NCBI RefSeq assembly: GCF_004349065.1
Contig: NZ_SMKZ01000002.1
Span: 1-64,000, forward strand
Direction: 5' to 3'
DNA from: Jiangella asiatica
GTDB taxonomy: Bacteria; Actinomycetota; Actinomycetes; Jiangellales; Jiangellaceae
Length of the DNA stretch: 64,000 bases
Each line of letters begins with the position of its first letter. Positions within the stretch are counted from its first letter, which is position 1. The position numbers were made by a program, and so were the translations under genes. A model generated the notes under the pieces. That model worked only from the letters and a program-made list of their open reading frames with translations. It made no database searches and was not told the DNA's origin. Shown here one piece after another: positions 36,027 to 44,347 of the stretch.

Positions 36027-36266
36027 ATGAGCGAACCTGCACACCCCGTTTCCGGCCTCGAGCCGGTGCTGACGATGTCGGAGCTGGCCGCCCACCTGGG
36101 CGTCCCGGTCCAGACGATCCACGACCATCGCCATCGTGGTCGCGGACCTCGCGGCATCCGCGTCGGACGCGAGCTGCGCTTCCGCCTCTCCGAGATCCAG
36201 GCATGGCTAACCGAGCTCGAGGAGCACGACGACGCTGCCTCGTCTCGGGCCGGTGAGGTTCGATGA
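36027..36266 (+). CDS. Excisionase-like helix-turn-helix protein
   Basis: A 79-residue DNA-binding protein of the MerR-like excisionase type: LTMSELAAHLGVPVQTIHDH then HRHRGRGPRGIRVGRELRFR and LSEIQAWLTELE. ATG 36027 gives the usual length; a longer in-frame start at 35892 would run through the hairpin region. The stop overlaps the first ATG of the integrase reading (ATGA). It lies directly downstream of tRNA-fMet, the normal order of an integrative element (attL-xis-int). It is apparently intact, although the integrase is not. Confidence 0.8.
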   Translation: MSEPAHPVSGLEPVLTMSELAAHLGVPVQTIHDHRHRGRGPRGIRVGRELRFRLSEIQAWLTELEEHDDAASSRAGEVR

Positions 36267-37075
36267 GCGCAGGACGCAGCCGACTGGAAATCGGCACCTA
36301 CGGCGACATGAGCACCATTCGCACACCCCGCGGGCACCGTCCGAGCCGAGGCACGCTTCCGGACTGGACGGTGAGGTCCGCAATGTCACCGCCACCGGCC
36401 CGACCGTCAAGGCAGCCAAGCAAGCCCTGCGGCAGAAGCTTGCCCGGCACGTCACCGCGACTGGATCCGGCACGACGCTGTCCCCGGAGAGCACGGTCGC
36501 CGAGCTAGCGGCCGCCTGGTTGGATGACGTCCAGGTCCGCACCGATCTGGCAGAGGGCACCAGGGACCTCTACGCCCGCGAGGAAGAGTCTGATCCTTCC
36601 GCACCTGGAAATCCTGCGACTGCGGGAGGTCACCGTCGGACGGATCGAGCAGCTCATCAAGCGCCAGGCAACCGTCTCATACGCGCACGCCAAGCACAGC
36701 CGCCGGATGGTGTCGATGATGTTCAACTTCGCGCTGCGCCACGACGCCGTCCACATGAACCCGGTCGCCGGGGCCGCCCGCCTCTCGGCGCCGAAGAGCC
36801 AGCCGAAGGCGTGAGGTACGAGGAGGTCGAGCAGGTCCGCAATGCTGCCCGAACCTGGCGCACCGGCAAGTCGGTCAGCGGACCCCGCCCGGACGGGCAA
36901 GTTCGCGAACTGTCATCGCCCGCGCGACCGACGCCAGACCGCAGCTGAGATGCTCGGCATTGCTCCGTCCCCGGACCCTGTTCTGTGACAAGCCAGGAAC
37001 CTAGGGGACGACACCGGCGTGCGCCCCACGAGACGCCAAACCCACCCACGGATGTGTCAGAAGAGCCTCAAATGA
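36263..37075 (+). pseudogene. Frameshifted, truncated tyrosine recombinase (integrase)
   Basis: Pieces of one phage-type integrase appear successively in different frames. First is MSAGRSRLEIGTYGDMSTIR (36263-36350). A second frame gives VRNVTATGPTVKAAKQALRQ up to LAEGTRDLYAREEE (about 36370-36590). A third gives HLEILRLREVTVGRIEQLIK to the stop after SAPKSQPKA (36600-36814). A fourth gives VRYEEVEQVRNAARTWRTGK to GPRPDGQ (36813-36900). Beyond that only fragments (VRPTRRQTHPRM) remain, to about 37075. The catalytic Arg...HxxR...Tyr half is not recognisable, so the element cannot excise unaided. Confidence 0.8.
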
Positions 37076-37851
37076 CGTCCGACGGCTTGGCAGGAGGTTC
37101 AGATGGCGCAGGGGTGAGGTGTCCTCCGACGACGTTCAGCGCGGTCGTCCGGAGAGTGGCCTGACTAAAGATGATCTCATTCATGGTTCCGAGCTGGGTT
37201 CGGTAGATGACGACATCTGGAGCATGACGTGGTCGCGTAGTTCTCGCCGATCTCGTCGTGAACGCTCATGCGTCCCTGTGCGCATGTCTTGCGCCGACCG
37301 TCACGAGCAGCGCGTGCGGAATTGCGGGGAAGCTGCAGGTAGCTGGCTCCCTTGCCGGCAACATCACGACGAGGGATCATGGCAGGACGGCTACACACCG
37401 TCACGGTCCGGTCGCAAAGCGCGGACACTATAGCCCCTGTCGATTCATTTGAGTCGGGCATGTAACGGTTGACCGGCATTTCGGCAAACTTCCGGGAGAC
37501 TATTCGTCTGGTAGCGATGCAGTTCGATGGTCATAGTCTATTGGGGGCCTCGCACAGGGTTTGTCTACTCCGCGCAACCCAATGAGTTGCCGATTCCGGA
37601 GACAGTCACTCAGAGTGACGTTCCGTACGCGTGAACTTCAAGATCATTGCTTGCCCGATCAGGCCTCGAACCGGTTGCCCCGCAGTAAACATCATGTAGA
37701 ATGTTCCAGATCCAAGCCGGGTCAGGGTGACGTTCGACTGATCCGCCGTAGTACGGCGGCCACGTCATAGAAGGAGCCACCGTCGAGACAGCCACGAGGG
37801 TCAGGCAACACCGTGCTGATCCCGCGGCCCAGCGGGAGGAGTAGCGAAGAT
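37076..37851. other. Non-coding stretch between integrase relic and tctC
   Basis: About 775 bases without a convincing gene on either strand. Base composition is lower in G+C than the surroundings in several places (for example 37440-37560), in keeping with eroded foreign DNA. The only feature I support is the tctC promoter at 37675-37702. Confidence 0.5.
37675..37702 (+). promoter_or_regulatory. Candidate sigma-70-type promoter of the tctCBA operon
   Basis: TTGCCC (37675-37680) and TAGAAT (37697-37702), 16-bp spacing, in an AT-richer patch about 150 bases before the tctC start. A related stretch (GAATGTATTCC, compare GAATGTTCC here) lies upstream of the KDPG aldolase gene and could be a shared GntR site. 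Confidence 0.45.
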
Positions 37852-38835
37852 ATGAGAATGAGAACAGTGGCGATCTCTGTGCTTGCCGTGGGGGTGGCGG
37901 CGACGGCGTGCGGTTCTACGACGGGCGAGACGAGCTCGGACGGCGCAGCAGGATATCCCGAACGGGCCATTACGTTCCTCGTACCGTTCGACACCGGCGG
38001 ATCCAGCGACCTGACGGCGCGGGCCATTGCTCCAGCCCTAGAGCAGGAGCTCGGTCAGCCGGTCAACATCGTCAACAAGGGCGCCGCAGGTGGAGTGACA
38101 GGGCTCACCGAGCTGATGAACGCCAAGAGCGACGGGTACACCATCGGCCTCGCGGCATCCGGACAGTTCAGTGTGGCGCCGTTGACTGCGGACGTGCCTT
38201 ATACCATCGACGACTTCGCCGGCTACGTGGGGCTGATCGAGGAAGCGAACATGCTCACAGTCAATGCGTCGTCGGAATGGCAGGATTTCGATGACCTCGT
38301 GGACGCCTTCGAGCGCGGAGAGACCATCCAGTTCGGTCACTCGGCCGATCTCCTCCGGCTGATCCAAGCGCGAGTGTTCACCGACGCAGGTATCGAAGCC
38401 ACTGGCATCCCGTTCTCCAGCGGCGGCGAGAGCAACACGGCGCTGCTCGCTGGCGACGTCGACGTGATCGCGCAGTCGTTGGCGGCCGGCGTGCCAATGG
38501 TGGAGAACGGTCAGACCAGGTTCCTCGCGACGTTCGCGTCTGAGCGGCTCGAGTCGTATCCGGACGTGCCGACGCTTGCGGAGCTGGGCTATGACGCCGG
38601 GCAGAGTGTCGCCCGCAAATTCATCCTTGTCCCGAAGGACACCCCGCCCGAGATCGTGGCTGTCATCGAAGAGACGGCCACTGCGGCCATGCAGGACGCG
38701 ACCTACAAGGAGTTCGTCGCGTCGTCCTCGTCGTCGTTGCCCGAAGACGTCACGGGAGATGCGTTGAAGGAGCAGCTCGACACTGAGCGATCCACCTACG
38801 AGAGCTGGATGGAAGAGCTGGACACGGTGCAATGA
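37852..38835 (+). CDS. tctC: Tripartite tricarboxylate transporter substrate-binding lipoprotein (TctC/BugE-like)
   Basis: A 327-residue extracellular binding protein. ATG 37852 is preceded by GGGAGGAG; the longer reading adds non-signal sequence. The lipoprotein signal is VAISVLAVGVAATAC with the lipid-bearing Cys in the lipobox ATAC. The mature protein starts YPERAITFLVPFDTGGSSDL, the Bug-family hallmark, then GAAGGVTGLTELMNAKSDGY and SYPDVPTLAELGYD. It delivers a carboxylate substrate to TctAB; the catabolic genes nearby suggest a sugar acid or hydroxy acid. The stop overlaps the next start (ATGA). Confidence 0.9.
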   Translation: MRMRTVAISVLAVGVAATACGSTTGETSSDGAAGYPERAITFLVPFDTGGSSDLTARAIAPALEQELGQPVNIVNKGAAGGVTGLTELMNAKSDGYTIGLAASGQFSVAPLTADVPYTIDDFAGYVGLIEEANMLTVNASSEWQDFDDLVDAFERGETIQFGHSADLLRLIQARVFTDAGIEATGIPFSSGGESNTALLAGDVDVIAQSLAAGVPMVENGQTRFLATFASERLESYPDVPTLAELGYDAGQSVARKFILVPKDTPPEIVAVIEETATAAMQDATYKEFVASSSSSLPEDVTGDALKEQLDTERSTYESWMEELDTVQ

Positions 38836-39287
38836 CGCTGGACCGCGGACAGCGTTACGCGGGTGTTGTCGCGATCGTCGGCGGAGCGCTCTCGATCGGC
38901 TATTCGATGATTGCCCTGTCATTGGGGGCACTGTCGCAGCCCGGCTCGGGATTGTGGCCGCTGATCGTGAGCGTCGGTCTTCTCGTTGCGGGCGTCGTGC
39001 TGGTAGTGCGGCGCCCGCGGGACGCGGATACCGGTGATGATTCGGACACCGTGGTGGAGGAGGCCGGACCGTCGGGCCGATTCGTGGTGATCGCCGTCGC
39101 GGTGCTGGTGGCGTACGTGATCGTGCTGCAACAGTTCGGCTTCGTGGTTGCCGCCGCTTTGGGCACGATCGCCTGGCTGCGCTGGTTCGGCCGCGAGTCC
39201 TGGGTGTCGTCTGCGGTGATCGGGCTGGTCGCCGCTGTCTGCCTCCACTTCTTGTTCGTCGAGGTCCTCCACGTGCCACTTCCCTGA
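38832..39287 (+). CDS. tctB: Tripartite tricarboxylate transporter small membrane subunit (TctB)
   Basis: A 151-residue protein with four predicted membrane helices: GVVAIVGGALSIGYSMIALS, GLWPLIVSVGLLVAGVVLVV, FVVIAVAVLVAYVIVLQQFG and a last one around VIGLVAAVCLHFLFVEVLHV. SQPGSGLWPLIVS is typical of TctB. It is translationally coupled to tctC and 58 bp before tctA. It is assigned mainly by position and topology, as TctB sequences are poorly conserved. Confidence 0.85.
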   Translation: MTLDRGQRYAGVVAIVGGALSIGYSMIALSLGALSQPGSGLWPLIVSVGLLVAGVVLVVRRPRDADTGDDSDTVVEEAGPSGRFVVIAVAVLVAYVIVLQQFGFVVAAALGTIAWLRWFGRESWVSSAVIGLVAAVCLHFLFVEVLHVPLP

Positions 39288-39345
39288 GTAGGGAACTTTC
39301 TCATTGATCACTTGACCAAGCTCGCTCGAGCCCCGGGAGGGACGC

Positions 39346-40860
39346 GTGGACGCGATCAACGGACTGGCCGACGGCTTCGCCGTGGCGGCGTCGCCGGCGA
39401 ACCTCGCATACGTCGCGCTGGGCGTGCTGTGTGGGATGATCGTCGGCATCCTCCCCGGCCTCGGCCCGGTGGCCACGATCGCGCTGCTCCTCCCGCTGAC
39501 TTACCAGGTGGAACCGGCATCGGCCGTCATTCTGTTGGCCGGGATCTTCTACGGCGCCATGTACGGCGGCACGATCACCTCGGTGTTGTTACGGCTGCCC
39601 GGCGAGGCCGCCTCAGTGGTCACGACCTTCGATGGGCATCCGATGGCCAAACAGGGTCGGGCCGGGCCGGCGCTGGGAATCGCCGCCATCGGGTCATTCA
39701 TCGGCGGTACGGCGGCGGTGGTCGCTCTTACCTTCTTCTCACCGTGGATGGCCAGCGTCGCGCTCGAGTTCGGCCCGCCGGAGTACGCCTTGCTCGCGTT
39801 GCTCGGGCTCAGCCTGGTGGTCAGAGTGGGGACGGGATCGACCGGGGCGATTCTGCTGAGTGCATGTCTCGGACTGCTGATCGCCACTGTGGGTCAAGAC
39901 TTGTTCACCTCCGAGCCCCGCTACACGTTCGACGCGGTGGGCTTGCTGGGTGGTCTCGACATCGCTCCGATCGCCATGGGTCTGTTCGGCATCGCCGAGG
40001 TCTTGGACACGGTTGGGAAGCGCTATGGCGACGCGGTCAAGACGCACGTCGGCCGCGTGTTGCCGAGCAAGAACGATCTCAGGCGGTCGGCTGGGGCCAT
40101 CGTCCGTGGCTCCGGGCTGGGATTCCTGGTCGGCGTCATGCCCGGAATCGGCGGTACGGTGGCGTCGCTCGGGTCGTACGCCGTCGAGAAGAAGTGGGCC
40201 AAGGACCCCAGCCGATTCGGCAAAGGCGCCATCGAGGGAGTAGCCGGCCCCGAGTCGGCGAACAACGCGGCGGCTAGTGCCTCGTTCGTGCCCCTGCTGA
40301 CGCTCGGAATACCGGGCAGCGCGGCCACTGCGATTATGTTCGGGGCGTTGCTCTTGCACAACGTGACCCCCGGCCCGCTCCTCGTCGAACAGCACCCCGA
40401 GGTGTTCTGGGGAGTCATTGCCTCAATGTACATCGGGAATCTCATTCTGTTGGTGCTGAACCTGCCGCTGGTCGGGATCTTCATCCAGATCCTCCGGGTG
40501 CGTACCGGCATCATGACCGGTCTGATCGTCGCCGTGACCATCATCGGGGCCTACGCGTTGCACAACGACTTCTTCGATGTGTGGGTGATGCTCTTCTTCG
40601 GCGTCGCGGGCTACGTGATGAAGAGGGTGGGACTTCCGCCAGCGCCGCTCCTGCTCGCCTTCGTCATGGGGCCAATTCTGGAGACGGCCATCCGGCAGTC
40701 GTTGCTTATGTCCGGTGGCGGACTGGGAATCTTCGTCAGCCGTCCGGTATCACTTGGGCTGATCATCGTGACGCTCATCGTCGTGGTCCTCCCGGTCGTC
40801 ATGAAGACGGCGGGTCGACAGCTGGCGCGTCGGCAACGGTCCGGGACCGGTAGGGGATGA
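39346..40860 (+). CDS. tctA: Tripartite tricarboxylate transporter large membrane subunit (TctA)
   Basis: A 504-residue permease with about twelve membrane segments. GTG 39346 follows GGGAGGGACGC. The conserved N-terminal signature is GMIVGILPGLGPVATIALLL, repeated in the second half as FLVGVMPGIGGTVASLGSYA. PESANNAAASASFVPLLTLG and LGIPGSAATAIMFGALLLHN are also TctA hallmarks. It imports the substrate with an ion gradient. It overlaps the next gene (ATGA), tying transport to the 2-hydroxyacid dehydrogenase. Confidence 0.93.
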   Translation: MDAINGLADGFAVAASPANLAYVALGVLCGMIVGILPGLGPVATIALLLPLTYQVEPASAVILLAGIFYGAMYGGTITSVLLRLPGEAASVVTTFDGHPMAKQGRAGPALGIAAIGSFIGGTAAVVALTFFSPWMASVALEFGPPEYALLALLGLSLVVRVGTGSTGAILLSACLGLLIATVGQDLFTSEPRYTFDAVGLLGGLDIAPIAMGLFGIAEVLDTVGKRYGDAVKTHVGRVLPSKNDLRRSAGAIVRGSGLGFLVGVMPGIGGTVASLGSYAVEKKWAKDPSRFGKGAIEGVAGPESANNAAASASFVPLLTLGIPGSAATAIMFGALLLHNVTPGPLLVEQHPEVFWGVIASMYIGNLILLVLNLPLVGIFIQILRVRTGIMTGLIVAVTIIGAYALHNDFFDVWVMLFFGVAGYVMKRVGLPPAPLLLAFVMGPILETAIRQSLLMSGGGLGIFVSRPVSLGLIIVTLIVVVLPVVMKTAGRQLARRQRSGTGRG

Positions 40861-41885
40861 CTGCGGCCGAGCGACGTCCCTTTGTCGTCGGCATTTCGCC
40901 AGACGTCGTGGCGGGCGCGGTGGATGATCCCCTTTACCGGCTTCGGGAGGATTTGAAGGGGGAGGGCATCGATGTCGTCCCGATGCCGGCCGACTGGCCC
41001 GAACGTATCGAGCCGTCAGTTGAGCGGTACCACGCGGTCGTGGTCATGCGAGAGACCGTCACGGCCGCCACGCTGGACGCGAATCCCGCGTTGCGGCACA
41101 TCTGCCGGTGGGGCTCCGGCGCCGATGCCATCGACCTTGGCGCGTGTTCGGCGCGAGGGGTTGCGGTATCGGCGACGTACGGGAGTGCTGCGTCGGTAGC
41201 CGGGGCTGCCATGACGCTCATCCTCTCGCTGGCGTACCGGTTGCCGGAGAAGCAGCGCTTGATCGCTGCCGGCCGATGGACGAAGCGGCGGACGTTCCCG
41301 GGCCGGGGGCTTCGAGGCCGCACGGTGAGCATTCTCGGCATGGGCCGGATTGGAACCGAGGTCGCCCGGTTGCTTGCACCGTTCGGCGTCCGGCTGCTCG
41401 GCGTCGCAGGCAGAGGCGACCAGGCCGCGGCGCAACGGCTCGGGGTTGAGCTGGTGACCTTCGAGACGATGATGCGCAAAGCCGATTATGCGGTTGTGAG
41501 CTGCGCTCTCAACCCGGCCACCCGCCATCTCGTCGACCAGTCGGCGCTTCGCATGCTCAAGCCGAGCGCTTACATCATCAACGTGTCGCGCGGTGAGGTC
41601 ATCGACCAGGAGGCGCTGTGCGACGCCCTCGCCGAGGGTGCTGTCGCCGGTGCCGGGCTGGACGTGTTCGAGGAAGAACCCCTGCCGGCCAGCCATCGGC
41701 TAGTGGGCTTCGACCAAGTGATTCTCACGCCGCACTCGCTCGGCCACACCGAAGACGCGATGCGCGCGAATCACGCCGCCGCAGTAGTCCAATTGGAACG
41801 CGCCGCGAGGTGGCAAGCGCCGGGGGACGTCATCAACGAGGACGCACTACGACACTATCGGTGGAACGCCGAGAGTCCACGGTAG
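40857..41885 (+). CDS. D-isomer-specific 2-hydroxyacid dehydrogenase
   Basis: A 342-residue NAD(P)-dependent reductase of the phosphoglycerate/glyoxylate dehydrogenase family. The nucleotide-binding motif is GRTVSILGMGRIGTEVARLL. Catalytic residues: Arg in NVSRGEVIDQEAL, Glu in the following GLDVFEEEPLP stretch, and His in TPHSLGHTED. It probably interconverts a 2-keto acid and a D-2-hydroxy acid in the pathway fed by TctCBA. The start overlaps the tctA stop, so it is the last gene of a four-gene operon. The exact substrate cannot be deduced. Confidence 0.9.
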   Translation: MTAAERRPFVVGISPDVVAGAVDDPLYRLREDLKGEGIDVVPMPADWPERIEPSVERYHAVVVMRETVTAATLDANPALRHICRWGSGADAIDLGACSARGVAVSATYGSAASVAGAAMTLILSLAYRLPEKQRLIAAGRWTKRRTFPGRGLRGRTVSILGMGRIGTEVARLLAPFGVRLLGVAGRGDQAAAQRLGVELVTFETMMRKADYAVVSCALNPATRHLVDQSALRMLKPSAYIINVSRGEVIDQEALCDALAEGAVAGAGLDVFEEEPLPASHRLVGFDQVILTPHSLGHTEDAMRANHAAAVVQLERAARWQAPGDVINEDALRHYRWNAESPR

Positions 41886-41925
41886 CGCTCCTGCTCGCTT
41901 TGTGACCGCGATCGGTCGGTTCATG

Positions 41926-41941
41926 TATTATGTAGTCTGTG
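41926..41941 (+). promoter_or_regulatory. -10 element giving a probable leaderless gntR mRNA
   Basis: TATTAT at 41926-41931 lies so close to the GTG start (41939) that transcription from this box would begin at or next to the start codon. No ribosome site is visible upstream of the GTG, which fits leaderless translation. The -35 is not clear (TTGTGA at 41900-41905 is 20 bases away). Confidence 0.45.
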
Positions 41942-42643
41942 TCGGATCTTGGGCTGCCTGTTGCGGAGGGTGCTCCCGGACTGGTGGACCGCGTCTACCT
42001 GTCCTTGCGCGACGCCATCGTGGTGGGCGAGCTGGCGCCTCGAACCAGGTTGCGCGAGAACGAGCTCGCCGAGCACTACTCGCTCTCCAGCACCCCGGTC
42101 CGGGAAGCGCTTCGGCGGCTGGCCTTCGAGGGGCTAGTGGAGCTGCTGCCGCGGAGAGGCGCGATCGTCGCGGAACCCGACTTGTCGACCATCGCAGATC
42201 TGTACACGACGCGGGCGCTCATGGAGTGTGCTGCCGTGAAGCTGGCCGCAGCAGCCACCGATAGGGACCTGACGCGGGTCGAGGCGGTGTTGGCCGAGGA
42301 AGAAGCGGCGGTGAAGGCGACCGATCATCGTGCTTTCAGCATTCTCGACGTCGCCTTCCACCGCGCCCTGTCCGATCTCGGTGGTAACGTCGTCCTGGCC
42401 CGCGAGGCCGAGCGACTGCACCGGCAGATTCAGGCGGCCAGGTCACGCGCCGCGGTTCATCTTCGAGACCGGCTCGCACGTTCCCATGCCGAGCACCTCG
42501 AGATCGTGCGGGCCGTGAGCGACGGTGACCCCCGCCGTGCACAGCGTCTGGTCGGAGCGCACATCGCTGGTGTCAAGGAGACCGTCCTGCGTGCGCTCGA
42601 CACCGAGAAGACCACGACACTCGGTAGTGCGGTCTCTCAGTAA
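41939..42643 (+). CDS. GntR-family regulator, FadR/FCD subfamily
   Basis: A 234-residue regulator from GTG 41939. The winged HTH (about 10-75) reads LVDRVYLSLRDAIVVGELAP, then RTRLRENELAEHYSLSSTPV and REALRRLAFEGLVELLPRRG. The C-terminal FCD ligand domain has metal-site residues in DLYTTRALMECAAVKLA, FSILDVAFHRALSDLGGN and a late His (RSHAEHLEIVRAV). FCD regulators usually sense sugar acids or related carboxylates, in keeping with the flanking operons. It is convergent with the dehydratase gene (7-bp overlap of ends) and follows the tct operon after 53 bp. It is the likely regulator of both. Confidence 0.9.
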   Translation: MSDLGLPVAEGAPGLVDRVYLSLRDAIVVGELAPRTRLRENELAEHYSLSSTPVREALRRLAFEGLVELLPRRGAIVAEPDLSTIADLYTTRALMECAAVKLAAAATDRDLTRVEAVLAEEEAAVKATDHRAFSILDVAFHRALSDLGGNVVLAREAERLHRQIQAARSRAAVHLRDRLARSHAEHLEIVRAVSDGDPRRAQRLVGAHIAGVKETVLRALDTEKTTTLGSAVSQ

Positions 42644-43830
42644 GCCGGGTACTGCGGGCGCTTGCCACCGTGGCTCGAGGGGCCACGTCGGTTGGCTGAA
42701 GTGGCCTCCGCTGCCACGGAGGCGTAGTGCGCCAGTTTGTCGGCGTCGAGCTCCACGCCCAGGCCGGGCTGCTGTGGGATCGTGAGGCTGCCGTCTCGGA
42801 ACGTGAGCGGGCCGCCGACTATGACGTCGTCCATGACGTGGCTGTACATGCTGTCCATTGCCGGGATCAGGGTGGGCAGAGCGGCGGCGAGCTGCAGGAC
42901 TGCGGCGGTACCGATGCCGAGCTCTGACGCTCCTGCACCGCCGCTGTGCAGGCCGATTCCAAGCTGCCAGGCGGCGCACGCCCGGGCGAAACCTGCCGCT
43001 GAGCGCATGCCGCCGAGATAATAGATGTCCAGAAGGACGACGTCCACCGCATGGGCCGCGACGGCTGCTGGAAGCTCAGGCCAGTCGGTGAGGCACATGT
43101 TCGTAGCAGTGGGGATGCCACCGCGTGCCGTGACCTGGCTCATTCCCTCGATGCCCAGCACGGGGTCCTCCAGCCACTCCAGATCGGCTTCGGCGAGCTG
43201 GGCCGCGGCACGCAAGGACGTGCCCAACGACCACACCGCATTGGGATCGACGCGCAGCTGATGGTCGCGGAAGCGATCGCGTAGAGCCAGTGTGACCGCC
43301 ACGTCTTCGGCCCACGCAGCTGAGCCCGCCTTGAACTTGATCGTGGTGCAGCCAGTCGCCGCGACCAACCGCTCCGTCTCGGCCACGATGTCGTCGGCAG
43401 TGCGGACGGCCGGGCGTCCGTCGTGGTCGAGCAGCCGGAAGACATAGGCTGTCGTGGGAACCGACGTCCGCAGCTGCCCGCCGAGCAGATCTGAGACCGG
43501 TCGACCCAACGTCTTGCCCTGGATGTCGAGCAGGGCCATCTCGAACCCGGCGTAGAGGATGTTTCCCCCACGGTCGGCGAACTTCCCGCCGGTCAGCCGC
43601 CCACGTAGCTCCTCGGTGGCGAACGGGTCGAGGCCTACGATGTCGTCACCGGCGGCACGAACCCGGGCGTGGGGCGACCGGCCGCCCAGCTCGCCGAGTC
43701 CGGTCACTCCTTCGTCGGTCCTCACTTCGATGACGATCCGGTCGAGTGATCTCGTGACACCGTCGGAATGCAGACGGGGAGCGTAGATGGGCACCCGCAC
43801 GGGTGTCGCCGTCACCGAACTGATGCGCAC
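42637..43830 (-). CDS. Enolase-superfamily sugar-acid dehydratase/MLE-like enzyme
   Basis: A 397-residue mandelate racemase/muconate lactonising-type protein. GTG 43830 was chosen because GGAG sits 7 bases upstream and VRISSVTATPVRVPIY is the usual N-terminal strand; a GTG four codons earlier is possible. The capping domain is about 1-125. The barrel has the KxK-type base region CTTIKFKAGSA, metal ligands Asp in RVDPNAVWS and Glu in LEWLEDPVLG, and IGLHSGGAGASELG near the C-terminus. It probably dehydrates or epimerises a sugar acid. It is last in the operon eda-dehydratase-DHDPS relic-this gene; its start lies inside the end of the relic. Confidence 0.87.
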   Translation of the reverse strand: MRISSVTATPVRVPIYAPRLHSDGVTRSLDRIVIEVRTDEGVTGLGELGGRSPHARVRAAGDDIVGLDPFATEELRGRLTGGKFADRGGNILYAGFEMALLDIQGKTLGRPVSDLLGGQLRTSVPTTAYVFRLLDHDGRPAVRTADDIVAETERLVAATGCTTIKFKAGSAAWAEDVAVTLALRDRFRDHQLRVDPNAVWSLGTSLRAAAQLAEADLEWLEDPVLGIEGMSQVTARGGIPTATNMCLTDWPELPAAVAAHAVDVVLLDIYYLGGMRSAAGFARACAAWQLGIGLHSGGAGASELGIGTAAVLQLAAALPTLIPAMDSMYSHVMDDVIVGGPLTFRDGSLTIPQQPGLGVELDADKLAHYASVAAEATSANRRGPSSHGGKRPQYPAY

Positions 43831-44309
43831 GAGGAACTCCACGTGGTCGAAAGCCCGGTGACGTGGTGCTCGATGGCCCGGCGGAGCTTCGCCGAGGCCG
43901 CGTGCAACGGAGCCTGCGGCGGGTCGGCTGGCAGGACGCGGGCTTCGCACGTGGCTCGCGTCGCCGGGACGGCGTACTTCGGCACCGTGGCGAGCACAAG
44001 ATCGTCGCCGGCATCGGCCGCGGCTTCGGCGAATGCCATAGCATCGGCAGGCCGGTCGGCGCTGATACCGACGATCGTCACGCCGTCGTCGCCCATTTCC
44101 TCGACGAGTGTGCTGATCAGCTGAAGCCGCTCGTCGGGCGTGAGCGTCGAGGACTGTCCGCTGGTTCCAGCCGCCACAAGGCATTTCACCCGATTCTCGG
44201 GCTGGTTGTCGAAGCCTGGTGGGTCGACGCTGCCGTCATCCGCGTAGCGTGTGATCAACGCGGTCGGCTGTCCGGTCAGCGGACCGAAGAGATCATCTCG
44301 TGCAATCAT
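43812..44309 (-). pseudogene. Internally deleted DHDPS/KDG-aldolase-family lyase
   Basis: The frame encodes 165 residues against about 300 for the family. The first 110 match the N-terminal half (LTGQPTALITRYADDGSVDP, CLVAAGTSGQSSTLTPDERL, VTIVGISADRPADAMAFAEA, ending VPKYAVPA). The reading then jumps straight to a C-terminal-like piece (LPADPPQAPLHAASAKLRRA). The central segment with the Schiff-base lysine and the YNxP tyrosine is gone, and residues are also missing near FDNQPENRV. It should not be catalytic. It keeps its place in the operon between the two dehydratases, where a KDG-type aldolase or dehydratase would fit. Confidence 0.8.
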
Positions 44310-44347
44310 CTCGACTCCTTCGGGGTGCGGTGTCGTCGCCGGTACAC

